Shown piece by piece: positions 33,590-46,260 of a DNA stretch of 64,000 bases. The stretch comes from Cryphonectria parasitica EP155 (lineage: Eukaryota; Ascomycota; Sordariomycetes; Diaporthales; Cryphonectriaceae). The notes beneath the pieces are model-generated. The model was not told the DNA's origin. It ran no database searches and saw only the letters and a list, made by a program, of their open reading frames with translations. Both the position numbers and the translations under genes were made by a program. The stretch lies in NCBI RefSeq assembly GCF_011745365.1, contig NW_024468911.1, forward strand, positions 2,226,759 to 2,290,758, read 5' to 3'. The number at the start of each line of letters is the position of its first letter. Within the stretch, counting starts at the first letter, position 1.

Positions 33590-34868
33590 ATGGCGCCAGG
33601 ACTCACCTCGGATCTCCCCATCCACTCCTCGCAAGCAGAGGCCAAGACTTACCCGAAACCACTGCAGCTCAGCGGTGCGCTCAAGGACTTCTCCTACGAG
33701 GACACAACACCCGCCATTGGTCGCGAGTTCCTGGGCGTCAATATCGTTGACGATGTGCTCAACGCTTCTAACGCGGATGAACTTCTCCGCGACCTCGCTA
33801 TCACCAGTGCGTTCCTCTGCAATCTCCCCTTTTTCTTTGTTGATATGCTTGTTGTACATAATCAGAGCACTTATGCTGACAATGGTCCTCTAGTATCTCA
33901 GCGCGGCGTGGTCTTCTTCCGCGCCCAAGACAACCTCACCAATGAGCTCCAGAAACAATTTGTCCACAAGCTGGGCGTGGCCTCGGGCAAGCCCTCGACT
34001 TCAACCCTCCACATCCACCCCGTGCTCAACAGCACCAGCGAGTTCGGCGTGGGTGATAACGAGATCAGCCACATCAGCTCTGTAGCCCGCAAGAAGATGT
34101 TCCAGCACGAGGCCCAGCCCAACAAGCGCCGCTACGACGCCGCCCGCTGGCACTCTGACATCCAGTTCGAGCCCTGTCCCGCAGACTACACCTCGCTGCG
34201 GCTGACGGTGCTGCCCGAGACAGGCGGCGATACCTGCTGGGCGAGCGGGTATGAGCTGTATGACCGGTTCTCGCGGCCGTACCAGAAGTTCTTTGAAGGG
34301 CTGACGGCTACTTTTATCGGCGACGGGTTCATTCGGGCTGCGGAGAGAGATCCGAACGTGGTCATCTATGAGCAGCCCAGGGGCAGCCCCCTGAACGTCG
34401 GCAAGGACCTGGCGGCGGTGCATCCTGTGGTGCGGACCAACCCGGTCACGGGGTGGAAGAGTATCTTTGCGCTGGGCGGGTTTCCTAAGCAGATTAATGA
34501 GCTCGAGGCCGACGAGTCCAGGGAGCTGCTAGATAAGTTCTATCGGATGATCCTCGACAACCATGACCTGCAGGTCCGGTTCAAGTGGCGCAACAAGAAC
34601 GATATTGGTGAGTGGTCCCTCTCTTTTGTTTTCTTGTTTCCTTGTCTCCTTGTCTTCTGTACAAGCGACATGAGAGCGGCTTTGTGAATACTGACATGAT
34701 TACTTCAAACTCGCAGCGATCTGGGATAACAGGAGTGCCTTCCACAGCGCCACGTTTGATTACCAGGGTGAGAGATTCGGGAACAGAGCAGTCGGTATTG
34801 GTGAGGAGCCGTTCCTCGACCCGAACAGCACGTCCAGGACGGAGGCGCTTGGGCTGTCCCCATTTTAA
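33590..34868 (+). CDS. TauD/TfdA-family 2-oxoglutarate-dependent dioxygenase (sulfonate/taurine type)
   Basis: Predicted exons 33590-33806, 33894-34607 and 34717-34868 give 360 residues. The Fe(II) facial triad is visible as WHSDIQF (His159, Asp161) and FHSATFD (His320); an Arg at 330 or 334 should bind 2-oxoglutarate. The last exon restores the family C-terminus GIGEEPFLDPNS. The family (yeast Jlp1, bacterial TauD) hydroxylates taurine and other sulfonates so that sulfite is released for assimilation; some fungal members act on other acids, so the substrate is open. The first intron is 87 bases, divisible by three and free of stops, so retention would only insert 29 residues. A Dal5-family permease lies 1.5 kb away on the other strand, which may supply the substrate. 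Confidence 0.9.
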
Positions 34869-35029
34869 ACCTGTTTCTGTTCTCATGACGATTATGATGG
34901 TGATGGTGGTGGTGGAGGAAGAGGAGGAAGGGGTGGAGATATTGAAGTATTGGGAAATATTCGTTTCCCCCCAATTTATTTTCTTCTTTTCTTTTCTTCA
35001 GCTACAAAAACTAGATTGGTATAAATGTT

Positions 35030-35863
35030 TTACTTCCTATCAGAAGCAAGAACCTTTCGTCTCTGCCTGCGCATGTGGTTGAAAAGTGTAGGCGCAGCTT
35101 TATGACACCCATCATCGTCAGTCTTTTCTCATATTGACAACGCACTAAGAGAGGAGGGAGGGGACGTAAAAATAAGAACAACTCACCAGGGAGATAGAGC
35201 ATGGCTGCAGCAACATAGCCCCAAGCAAATCCAGAATCCCCAGCCCTCCAAGCCTCCGAGACAGCCGCAGCCACAACGCCAACCTCACTTGCGATGCCGA
35301 CCGGATACAACACGTAGAAGGCGCTGTACCGCAGCCAGATCAGCCTTCCGTACTGGTGCCCGCCGACGAGCCTGGTGGCGAAGTACAGGTACCGCACCAC
35401 GTCGGCCGCCGCCCAGGCCAGGACCATGGTGGTATAGAAGGTAGTCTGGGCGGCGGCTGGGTAGGCCTCGATGACGATCCAGAGGACGGTCAGGCGGCCT
35501 GCAACCTGGACAAAGGTAGTGAGAACAGGGGCGTGGACGAGGCCTGGGTTTTTTTTTATATTTTTTTTTGGTCAGCGAGGGGTGTCGATGTGCTTTTCAG
35601 GAATTGGAACACGACTTGAGTCCTGTGAGGTGACAAAGGAGGAAGGGCCTGTACTTACCTATGAGAGCATGCAGAATCTCCAGGCTCGCTAGGCTCTGCG
35701 CAAAGAGCACGAGGGTCCTCACGGCGGGATAGACAGCGCCCAGCCCGTCCGTCACAGCTGTCCGCCCCGTCCAAACAAAAATGGAGAGCCACAACAAGGA
35801 AGACACGGTGTTGTAGCCGATGAGATAGGCCCACTGGGGGAATACACCCTCGAAAACACCCAT
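35030..35863 (-). CDS. PHS1: Very-long-chain 3-hydroxyacyl-CoA dehydratase
   Basis: Predicted exons 35863-35659, 35543-35187 and 35097-35030 give 209 residues (yeast Phs1 has 217). The enzyme removes water from 3-hydroxyacyl-CoA in the third step of the ER fatty-acid elongation cycle. Six hydrophobic segments and the catalytic pair in RYSAFYVLYPVGIASE (Tyr148 and Glu155, spaced as in yeast Tyr149/Glu156) are present. The last exon was chosen because it gives the conserved basic tail HMRRQRRKVLAS, next to a CTGAC branch site; a longer read-through frame in another phase lacks this tail. The first exon start (ATG 35863) begins directly before the first membrane segment. It lies tail-to-tail with the dioxygenase, only 161 bases apart. 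Confidence 0.92.
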
Positions 35864-36372
35864 CTTGACGTGTGGGAGTGGGCAATTGGGGCGAAGGTCC
35901 CTTGTGTACAGGCAATTGAAAATGATGGAGTGAAGATTTGAGAGATGGGAAATTTGAGCTGGCCTGTCGGAACTAGGTTGAGCGGATCCCGGCTCTGCCG
36001 TCTCGGGAAACCCGGTCACCAAGTAAATAATATATGCCTATGGTAATTGACCAAGGTGGCTACTGATGATAGATTTTACCTCAACAACAGTAGAAAATTG
36101 TCTTTCCTATGGATTGTCTGAGGAATGATGCCCTTCAACACTAACGAGATTAAAATATTGTTCGCAGGTGGTAAAGCACAACCTCATAAGTACTGAGTAC
36201 GTGATGAATCACGCCAGAGCGAAGACATTTTTTCTTCTTCTTTCTCTTTACAGTTGTCTTCCTCAATTCTTTACAACATAAGAGGGAAAGCCAAACACAT
36301 CATACGAAGGTTCCTACAATACACTGAACCAGGCCTATGTGTAGAAAGGCGCATCATTGGCGAGCCACACCC
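35864..36372. other. Intergenic region
   Basis: The region holds the PHS1 promoter and the 3' end of the permease. No gene is seen. Confidence 0.6.
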
Positions 36373-38497
36373 TCAAATCAAATACCGGAATCCCCTCTGC
36401 AGGCTCCTCGCCTCCTCAACACTGATACCCTCCACCTCGGCCGTCAGCTGCAGCTTCCTTGTGTCATTCTCTGTGAGCTGGGCCCCAGCATCTTCCATCC
36501 TCGCCAGACTCTTATTCTGTTGCTGCAGGAGGACGCGAAGCGCGAGGGCGCAGGCAAAGGCGATGCACTGCAGCCCGATGCACACCCCGAGAGCAGGTCG
36601 GTAGTAGGGGGCGTCTTGCTCTCGATAGGTAAAGGGGGTCCAGATCGAGGCAGCGTTGCCTACGGAGTTGATGAAGGCGAATGCGGCGGCGCGTTTTGCG
36701 GGAGGTCGAGGGATGGAGGAGGAGATCCCTGGTGTGATAATTTTACATTAGTCAGGATAGGAACTTGATATGATGATGGCGGAAGGGTCTTCCTTACAGG
36801 CGTAGAGCGTGCCGTTCATTGCGAAAACAAAGACCTGTAGGAAGAGACTGAAGTAACGAGCTCCGAAGCTGCTGGTCGTCATAAACACTAATGTGAAGGT
36901 CAGCAGTGAAGTACAAGAAAAAACGCGCAAGGAAAGACAGGAAGAGAGCAGAAAGAGACCAACGTACGGATAAAGCCGACAATTGTGACGGGTATTGGGT
37001 ACACAAAGAACCAGAAACGCTTCTTGAGGTGATCAGAAACTCGCGAGTGCGCAAAGGACCAGATGACCATGAACAAATACGGCGGTGCACAAAGCAGCAG
37101 AGCATCGATGTGGTTCGGCGTCACGGTCTCGGTGAGAGTAGGGAAATAATTCTGAATGCCCGCCGCCCCCGTTTGGCCGTGATAAGCAACAGCGAGAAGG
37201 TATGTCTTGGGATCCTGAAGGGCCAGCTTGATCCCGCGCAGGTGCGACATGCCGTGTTTCTCATCGATGTCGGCCTCGGCGGCCTCGATGGCGAGACGTC
37301 GGTTGGCGACGCGGCGCTCTTCGTCCGAAAGGCTGTTCCACGTGTCTGGGAAGTCGGGCAGGACGAGCATCAGGAGAAGGCCGAACTGGTGGACAGGCAG
37401 TCTTTATGTCAGAACTCAAGCGCAGACATACACATGAATGTTTACGTTGTCAGACAAGGGAACAGGTAGACTCACAAAGATGGTGATTGACCCCTCCATG
37501 ATGTACAGCCACTGCCAAGCAGCGTAGCCACGCTTCCCAGCCAGGCCATTCAAGATACCCGCGGCGATCAGGTTTCCGAATGCGCCGCTGACGAGGGAAC
37601 CGGAATAGAATATGGCCATACGCAGGGAGAGTTCCTCTTTGGTGTACCACTTGGAGAGGTAGAACAGAATGCCGGCGAAGAAAGCTATTGCACGTTAGAA
37701 CGTCGTCAAGGCACAAATGTTGAGAGAGAAAGACAAGGAGAGGAAGAGGGAGGAGGAGAAAGGAGAGAATGAAAAGAACAGACAGTGATGAGGTACTGAT
37801 GGAAACAGAAACTACTCACGGGCTTCAACAAAACCAAGAACAAATCGTGCGGCAATGATCCCACCAGGGCTCTGGACTTGGCTGGTGAGGGCAGAGACCA
37901 ATCCCCAAATCGTTGTCTATTGATCATGGTGAGCCGCAGCGCTTCCTTGCCCAAAGTCTCGTCTCGCCAGACGGCTACCTGGACTGCTGTAACTAAGAGC
38001 TGGAGGTGGGGAGCGGCTTTCTTACAAAGAATCCAATGTATATGGACGGACGTCCAACATAATTCAGCAAAGCGTTTGAGGGCACTTGCATGAGAACGTA
38101 TCCAACAAACAAGGTCGAGAGGCCAATCTGATACTGGTTGTCGGTCATCCCCAGGTCGTCCTGGAGCCCTTGAAGCCGAGCAGCGGCATAATTGTTTCTG
38201 GGGACATTATCTATAAGCAACTTGGCAGGATTTCGTTGCTGGACACAATAGTGCTATCTTCCATTGGGACACGGAGGGAAACACCTACCGATCAATGTAG
38301 TTCATGAGGTAAATGAGGACGGTAAGTGGCATGATCCTGAAATCGATCTTCTTCCTCAGCTTCTTCTCAACTGCAAGCTCGTCCGGCGTCAGCCGCTGCA
38401 AATGCTCCGTAGTCTCGAGATCGACATTCTCATCTCCGCTGAGATCTTGATCCTGGATATGTTCAGCCCGTGGGCTATCGTCAATCTTGCTGCTCAT
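36373..38497 (-). CDS. Dal5/allantoate-permease family MFS transporter
   Basis: Seven predicted exons: 38497-38289, 38197-38026, 37916-37820, 37684-37476, 37385-36968, 36887-36798 and 36728-36373. Phase is kept at every junction, giving 516 residues. The first cytoplasmic segment ends with KKIDFRIMPLTVLIYLMNYIDRNN, the hallmark of the anion:cation symporter (Dal5) family. It is followed by GLSTLFVGYVLMQVPSN, the helix motif EAPFFAGILFYLSKWY, a central loop and six more membrane helices; the C-terminal 60 residues are cytoplasmic and charged. The family imports carboxylated nutrients such as allantoate, nicotinate, pantothenate, biotin precursors and sulfonates across the plasma membrane. The TauD-like dioxygenase nearby makes a sulfonate or related acid a reasonable guess, but the Phs1 gene lies between them. 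Confidence 0.92.
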
Positions 38498-40665
38498 GGT
38501 AACAGCTTGTAGATAGGAAAAAGAAAGAAAAAAGAGAACAATGTCGAGAAAGGGGAGAAAGGGGCAGAAAATCACAGACGAGAAGGTCGGATGCGGAAGG
38601 AGGAAAAAAAGCAAAAGGGATCACCAGCCCCAGGTTCAACGTCGTCAACGATATAAAAGCTGTTGGGCCATTGGTGAGGGGAAAGATCATCCTTCACACC
38701 CCATTGAGACCCCAGCTACAACAAAAACAACCGAGAGGGAAAAGGGGAGAGAGCGTGGGGGGCGCTGCTCCTCTCCCCCAGCTTTTCCCCAGATTTTCCC
38801 CCACACTTGAGTTCCAAGTAATCGCCACGAGCAAATCCCAAGTGGGCTGACAAAAAGGCAAGGCAAACCCTTGGCATTCCGTCACTCTTATTCTTTCCCC
38901 TCTAAACCAACACAGGCTATATCCGACCATGTTGATCCGCCCCAGTGAGGGGGAAACGCCGACGCATGCACACCGCACCCACGATTGTGATATGCCGTGT
39001 AATTTCTCCGCACCGCACCTCTGGAGATGGCGTGAAAAACAATCCCCTGCCCTGGGCCATCTACCGGGGGGTCCTGTCGTCCGAACGAATCATGGATTCA
39101 TTAGTTGCATGATCAGCTGGTGCAGTCCCATCGCATGTAACCTGTCCCTGTGCCGTGGACGCAACATGATGAGCAGCCGAGCAACAGAATATGGGTTCGT
39201 GCCAGCTAAGATGAGGGGGGTGGCCGCGGAAGAACAACCGGGAGTACTTTTCGGATGTCCAATTCAGTGCTAGTTCTCTCTGATTATTCATCTATCATGC
39301 CTCGCGAGCTCAATGGGAAGGGTAGGATCCTCTCAAGACCAAGTAATTCTAGGTGCTGCTGACGTGGGACCTTGACATGGGCGTTTAGTATTTAGTCCAC
39401 CCCATCTGCAAACTCGTCGATCATGTTCATACAGTCTACGCAATATTCGATTTTGATCTCAGCCTTGCCAAGCGAGGCAGCAGACTGGTCAGGTGGGAAA
39501 TATTGGCAGCATATAGTATGAACATCATAGCATCGCCCCCGCCATTGGGTTGAACAAGGTGCGTTGCCATCTCATAGCAATGTGCTGGGGGACAGGAAAA
39601 CGAAACTGTTCTCTTGGGGATTGGTCAAGCTTTGAAATTGTGCTGATCGGTAGTGAGCGTGCGGTTCTTTAGCAAAACTGAACTAAGGTGGTTGAAGAGG
39701 ATGTGGACCAAGAAAGGTGGACTTGTTGAGCCAGCGCTCTTCCAAGTTTGTGGTGACTCGTTCAGCCAAGGGACTTTCTCAGACCTGGGGGGTTTTTTAA
39801 GCTTATATCCAATGGTTTGATTGTGCGAGTTTCCCAAGCACATATAGACTACAGCTCCTATGTCTAAACGCACGGATTTCCTTCATCCTATGCAGAATCA
39901 TTGCAATTGTCTCGAGCCAAGATTGTTATCTGTCCATCATTCTGTCTGCTATGACCAACTTCACAACAAGTCTCTGCGGCAACATACACTCTAAAAGTTG
40001 CCAGACTGGCTGGACTTCACAGTACCAGCTTTACAAATGATACAAGGTCAGTATCAGACATGAATTGATTAAAATCAGCTGGACCCTGGGTATGGTTGTG
40101 AAATCCTCTCCAAGTCAGTAATTACAGACTAAGGCCATGCCGATATTTTTCTGTCAGCAGCCATACATGGCTTGGAGTGAAGTTGAGTCTTTTGAGGTGC
40201 TATCTTGTAAATGAATGACCCAAGACTTGAGGCACAATGTGTACTTCCATTCATCTCGAGGGCTTGATGAGAAAAGGAAGACATAGAGAGACAGTCTGTA
40301 TTGGATGAATAAGGACATTCTGGATGGCGATGAACATAAGAGCCACAGGTGAGAGATGAAATGCGTCTCGTGGGCGGACATCTGGGCAACAGGCATTCTC
40401 ACCAAGATATGATAACATTTGTCCGTTGAAAGCAAAAGTAGAGTAAAAAAGAACAGGGTCGAACTTGTCTCAGGCCCTCCTATGGGTCCAATCATGAGCA
40501 GTCAGGTGGACAAGTTCTCCCCTTCTGTGGGCCATTGTTGCAAGTGGCTGGCTGACTTCTGAAGTCATGACCAGGGGCCCAGCAGCTAGCCAGCTATACC
40601 AACGCCGAGCAAGCCTTGTTGTATCACTGTAACAAGTGTTTCAGCAACAAATCATTTGATAATAT
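38498..40665. other. Intergenic region
   Basis: About 2.2 kb upstream of the permease and of the tRNA. Only short open frames are present, none recognisable. Confidence 0.55.
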
Positions 40666-40779
40666 GTCCGCGTGGTGTAGTGGTATCATACATGCTTTGG
40701 GGGGCTATTCAGCCATAGTCTCTCCAAAGAGAGATCTTGACAATGCATGAGGTCCTCGGTTCAAACCCGGGCGCGGACT
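40666..40779 (+). tRNA. tRNA-Pro (anticodon TGG) with a 42-base intron
   Basis: The acceptor stem GTCCGCG (40666-40672) pairs perfectly with CGCGGAC (40772-40778). The anticodon stem CATGC pairs with GCATG, and the loop reads TTTGGG before the intron and T after it, giving anticodon TGG. The intron (about 40702-40743) sits one base 3' of the anticodon, the standard place for nuclear tRNA introns. The T-arm is GGTTCAAACCC with stem CTCGG/CCGGG. The spliced length is 72 bases without CCA. Confidence 0.93.
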
Positions 40780-40780
40780 A

Positions 40781-40790
40781 TTCTTTTTTC
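40781..40790 (+). terminator. RNA polymerase III terminator
   Basis: A run of six T directly after the tRNA, followed by a second T-rich run, fits normal Pol III termination. Confidence 0.8.
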
Positions 40791-41064
40791 TCCTTCTTTT
40801 TTTCCCTTCAGCCATGTTTCTTTTCCCTCTCCTGTCTTTTTCTCTCTTGGTCTGTTTCAAGATGATGAGCTAGCTGTCTAGCAGGGAACAGATAGTAGGA
40901 AATAGTCATGAAATAGTAGTTACTGAACTTGCGCCTCAGGCCAATTAATCAGGACTTGTGGATCAGTGCCTTTTTGATTATGTCTCAAGAAGCTATCCAC
41001 CTAATGCAACGCAGCCTCTGTATATGCAGCATGCTGTCTGCCCCCCTTCCCTCGTTACTATTAA

Positions 41065-43856
41065 TTACAGCTTACCGAAGCCGGGATGATACATATCAAA
41101 GTTGCTTCTGTACGACCTAAAACCAGCCCCCTGGCCAGACCCCCCAGCCATTCTCCTCGCCACGGTGCTGTTGAATCCCGTGTACGCGCTGAGGCTGGGC
41201 GGCAGATCGGCGACCTGCGTTCCCCACGAGCTCTCGTTCAGACCCAGGGTGAGCACAAGCTCTTTCCCCTCGGTGAAGAAGCTGTGGTCGATCCAGTTCT
41301 TGGTGTACGGCTCCCCGTCGAGGGTAGCGGACTGGATATAGATGGCCTCATACGTCGGGTCAAAGTTGACGTTGCGGATAGTGGCAGTCTTGCCCGTCAA
41401 GGGGTGTGTGATGTTCACGCTGGGGAAATACGGCGGGTTGATGAGATAGACGTCCTGGCCTGGGTTGGGGAACAGGCCCAGCATGCTGAAGGACAGGAAG
41501 CTGCCCATGGCGCCGCTGTCGTCGTTTCCTGGGAGGCCAGAGGGGGTGGGCTCGAAGTAGGCCGGGATGTAGAAGTGGCTGCGCTGGGCGGACAGGCCTG
41601 GTCGTCCTGCGTAGTGGTACTGGAAGACGGTGAGGAAGGCGGGCTCGTTGCCAATGTAGGTGATGTCCTGGTCATGAAGGAAGTTGAGACGGCTGACAAA
41701 GGCATCGGGGCCGCCGAAGAGCGTGATGAGCTCAGCTTGGTTGTGAGGGACGAAGCTGCAAAATGATCAGTCATGTATGAACCGAGGAGTTCCGGAATAG
41801 GGGGACAAAATCAATCAGGATGACTTACAAGCTGTACTCCCAGATGCTGCTCTCAAAGGTCTCCCGGCCGGTATTTTGCAGTGAGCAGGCTGCCCCTGAA
41901 GTATCAATATTGCTGCACTGCAGAGGATCCTGGAATCCCCAGGTCTCGTTCAGGAACTTGGGCTGAAAGAACCCCGTATAGCCTGTATCGGTGCCGTTGG
42001 CGAACAACGAGGTCTGGTCCGACTTGTAAAGGTTCTCCCAGTTGCCGCTGGACGCGATGTACTTCTCCTGGTCAGCCGTGTTGTTGAGGCCGGCAGCGAT
42101 CTGGGAGATGCAGTAGTCGTTATAGCTGTACTCAAGCGTGCGCGAGATGCTGCGGGTCATGGTGCCGAAGCCCTTGTAGTCAAAGTCCTGCACGGGGATG
42201 TAGTCGAGGGCCTTCCACGAGTCGAGGCCGCCGCGACCCTCACAGCACCAATCAAAGGGCTCATTTTCTGCGTCATTTACAACGGCTGCGTAGCCAAGAT
42301 CCCACTACAAGAATTAGCATGTTATAAGAGAGGAAGAGATATGAAAATTGTTGGGAGGTGAATACTCACATCAATACCAGTGGACAGGCCCTTCAGATAC
42401 CCGTCGGCCAAGATATTGTCGGCATTTGATCCACCCTGGGCCAGTATCAGCATAAACGCCACGAGAAAAGACCAAGATAAAATGATTCAAAGCAGCTTAC
42501 CTGGGTGTAGCCCTTGCTGAGACTCATCCGGCAGTCCGGCAGCCAACCAAGGTGAACATAGGTGTCAATGAGAGACCTCAACATCTCCTCCACCGAGGTG
42601 GGATCAATGATGGTCAAAAATGGAATCTGCGACCGGAAAGAATCCCAGAGACTGTTTCATTTTTGGCCTTGCGTCAGCTCAGTTCCATTTGAAATAGTTC
42701 AAAGAAAGCACACGTACCAATAGAACGAGTCAAAATAAGGCTCATTGCTCGACCAGAGCGGATTCTCGCCCGTGTAATTCTGAGGATTAATCATCGTCCT
42801 GTAGACACCACTAAAGAAGTTGGTCACAAACGACGCATCCACACCCGTGGAGTCGACCGAAAAGGCGCTCAGCTTTTCCTCCCAGATGGCCTGCGCGCTC
42901 GTCTTGACCGTATCCAGATCAAAGTCCGGAATCTCAGCCTCGGCATGCGCGCATGCCTGCGCAGAGCTGATGAAGCTCGTGGCCGACCGCGCATAGATGG
43001 GCTCGCTGGCGCTGGCAAACCGCACAAAGGCGCCGCCCGGCAGAGGATACCCGTTGATGGACCGCGAGATGGTGAAGTTCTTGACGTCGGTGCTGGCGCG
43101 GCTGTTGGAGTAGATGCCGTTGTCGAAAATGTCGGCGCCGGAGAAGTCGGTGCAGAAGTAAAGCACGTAGGTGCCCTGGGCAAAGCTGGGGACGAAGCGG
43201 GCGCTGCCTGTGATGCGTCCTGTGGTGGGGTCCACGGCTATGCTTCCGTTGTCCTGACGCGAGTCGGACAGGTCGGTGAGGTCCTGGAAGATTATTGGGT
43301 GCTGCTCGTCGGAAGTATCGTTGCCACTTGTAGTAGTAGTGGTGGTGGAAGGGAAGGTGAACTTGAATAAAGAGGCGTGCTGCGTCGTGGACATTTCTGT
43401 CTGGATGCCCGAGTCGAGGGTGATGCTGAAGTAGCCTGGCTCGGCGACGACCGTGTCGTTGTTGAAACTACCAAACTCGGCGCGAGAGATCTTGGGAAAC
43501 ACACATCGGTCGATGTCCCCACCAGGGCAGCTGCTGTAGGAAAACAGGGCAAAATTTCCAAGCGAAGGGTCACCTCCCGTGCCGGAGTCGTGCATAAGGG
43601 AAAAGCCCGTTACGTTGGAGCCGTCGAGGGTGAAGCCGCCCTGGTTGCTGCCCGAGTTGGTGTCTGCGACTGCCTTAGCCATACCGTAGGGCAGAGAGGC
43701 ACCTGGGAAGACATTGCCACCGTTACTGGTTCCGATCAGGGGGTCGACGAAGGCGAGGTTGTTGACGGTGGTCGTATTGGTGGTGTTCTGACCGAAAACG
43801 AGACCCGCCGTCATTATCAGCCAGGCTGAGACGAGACGAGGTCGGAAGAGAGACAT
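41065..43856 (-). CDS. Secreted GH92 alpha-1,2-mannosidase
   Basis: Predicted exons 43856-42718, 42651-42501, 42435-42370, 42304-41829 and 41755-41065 give 840 residues. A signal peptide of about 22 residues ends at VFGQ. The N-terminal beta-domain carries FVDPLIGTSNGGNVFPGAS and LMHDSGTGGDPSLGNF; the catalytic (alpha/alpha)6 domain has LWDSFRSQIP, GGSNADNILADGY and GNDDSGAMGSFLSFSMLG, all hallmarks of family 92, which is calcium-dependent. Many Asn-X-Ser/Thr sites suggest glycosylation. The enzyme should trim alpha-mannose from glycoprotein N-glycans or fungal mannans outside the cell. The intron-delimited 66-base exon is supported by family sequence continuity. No neighbouring gene suggests a cluster. 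Confidence 0.94.
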
Positions 43857-45922
43857 GATTAACCAAGCAGCTTGATTGATAGGCTGGCAAGGAGAAGACT
43901 ACCTCTGTTGTCGAGAAATTATTTTTTAAAATGATACAGGTGAGACTATGTAGAGCAAAGGAAAGTATAGTCCTAGAATAGAATAAAAAGAGCGAGTGAC
44001 TAGAACTTCCAAGGCTCGCTTCAAAGAGACAAGGACAGTCAACTAAGGCAGCGCTCTCGAGACCAACAGCGAAGTTGTTGAGAAGCTTCTTGTTGCGCCG
44101 ACCACCCAAACCAATCCGCCTTCGAAACTAACGATGGCCCTTTGGGCCTCTTTATACAAATGGCGCCACGGAACAGCATGATTAGACTGGCTGGGAAATC
44201 CCAACTGGAATGAAGCTCAAGGTAGGGCAAGGGCAGGGTGTTCGACTCATTTCATAAATTCGGCCCGGGTAGTGGTGGTTGTCGTGCAGCTCGGCACCAC
44301 ACATATATGCAGTGTGTCCTGTCGACTGCAGGAGTTAGTTAATTAAATGCAGGCAATGTGTCGATCAAGATTTAAAACTTGCAGCGGTTGGGAGGGGTTG
44401 GACAAGCGATTATCTCTGCCCACCCATCTGTGATCGACTGGGCCTGCTGGTCTGGGGGGTGCTGGGACCCATGCTTGATAATACCCTGCGTTCATGTCTC
44501 TGGATTTGGGCACGCGGAAGCATCTGGGGTAGCAGTGGCTGCAAGGGTTGGGGCAGGGTTTTTTGTTTTGTTTAATCTATTTTATCCAAGATTCAACCCC
44601 CCTCGCGACGTGCATCACTAGATTTGTACCTAGAATCATGGCACAGACGCAAGTTTTCTTTCCCGAAGGAGACATGTCGCCTTGGGAAGACCATAAGAGC
44701 TTGGTTTGCCATAAAGTATACTACACGGTAATTACAGTAGAACTTTAACAGATACTTCAATAAATTGTTCTACTTCGTATAAAGAAAAGAAGAAGAACAG
44801 TAAACGTGCTTAGCGTCTCGGTATCACGGCAGATAGAACAAGGGACAAGAACCTAAAATCCGCGAGTTAATAACTGGGGCCATCGTACCATTCTCAGTGA
44901 GGGAAAGGAAGGATGCTGCATGTGCCCGTCCGGCGTTGAATCTCGGTGAACAAACACTCAAGAAGTGATCAGGAAATATAAATCCGACAGACTTCCTGAT
45001 GCGGAATGAACAATACATAAGCGACACGAACAAGTACATAACTCTGCTACTATGCATGTCTCACCGAGAGAAAAGACAGGGAAAAGGAAAGAAAAAAGAT
45101 CATCCATCATACAATTTACTTTGTGTATCTTAGGTCCAGGCCAGGGGTGCAGATCAATAATGACACCATGCTTCTATACGTTGCATCCTACTGTTCCGTA
45201 CCTCGCATGAGACGAGTCCGTTCTAGGTAGGTCGTAGCACGAAGCCTGGCAACATGATTTGAGCCATGTGAGCCACTCATGTGTTCCTTCTAGGATTGTG
45301 GCGCGTGAGCAGGTTATACATGCTGCAGTAAGGTAATTTAACAAAAGGAGAAGGGGGAAACACGACATGGACGACGACGGTAGTGAGCGTATGCTGTGCA
45401 TCCCGTTACACAACTGCCGCCCCTCTACTGCTTCCCCCCATTTCCATCTCTCTTTTGTCCGACACTGGCTGGCTGGCTACCAAACAGATTCAAGCACCCA
45501 TCTCCTGATAACGGGGCAGGTCCTCCGCAGCATCATCATTCACTATCTTCACCATCATTCCCACCACCACCACCGCTCATCGTCCTTCCTCCATAATGCT
45601 CCGAGATGGAGTCTCAAACACATCAATGATGGCGGTGGCTGGGGCGCATGAGCACTAATGGGGAAAATTGGCCTGGCGTGCCTTTCTTTTACGGCCCGGT
45701 CCGATAAGTAAATGAATGGGGTCTACAAGTGGTCTTTCGGGTTTTGGTATGACATCAAAGAGACGGGAAGGCGAGTCTCCAGACCCACCACCACTCAAGC
45801 TTACATGCACCACTCTCCCGCCCCAACCTCAGTAGTACAGTCAGTGGTAGCAGTAGCCAGCAGCAGATTCCACCAACCATCCCCACAGGACCAGTCAATC
45901 AATCACACGCCCCCAACACGGG
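43857..45922. other. Intergenic region, divergent promoters
   Basis: About 2.1 kb between the GH92 gene (-) and the PARG-like gene (+). No recognisable gene is present. CAC/TCA-rich simple sequence occurs near 45540-45600. Confidence 0.55.
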
Positions 45923-46145
45923 ATGGGAAGAACAGAACCATCCATCGGTCGGCGCGATGCACGGGCAAAAAGGGCCAAAGCCACAGCCAACAAGCTGATC
46001 CCCTCGCTGCTCTCGGCTCATCCCCCTCCGGCCCAGCGAGCCCAAAACTGCTGCTGCAGCCTCCTCCGCCGTCTTGCCAACTAGTGCACCAAGTCTCCGT
46101 CTGACCATCCGCGCCGTGGACACCCTCACTGCTGCCCGTTCGCTG

Positions 46146-46182
<37 letters not shown>

Positions 46183-46199
46183 AGCACAGCCCAGGCGGC

Positions 46200-46260
<61 letters not shown>

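Noticed and set aside
35011..35144. Read-through third exon for PHS1 in another frame
   Set aside because: It lacks the conserved basic C-terminal tail, which the exon at 35097-35030 supplies with good splice signals.
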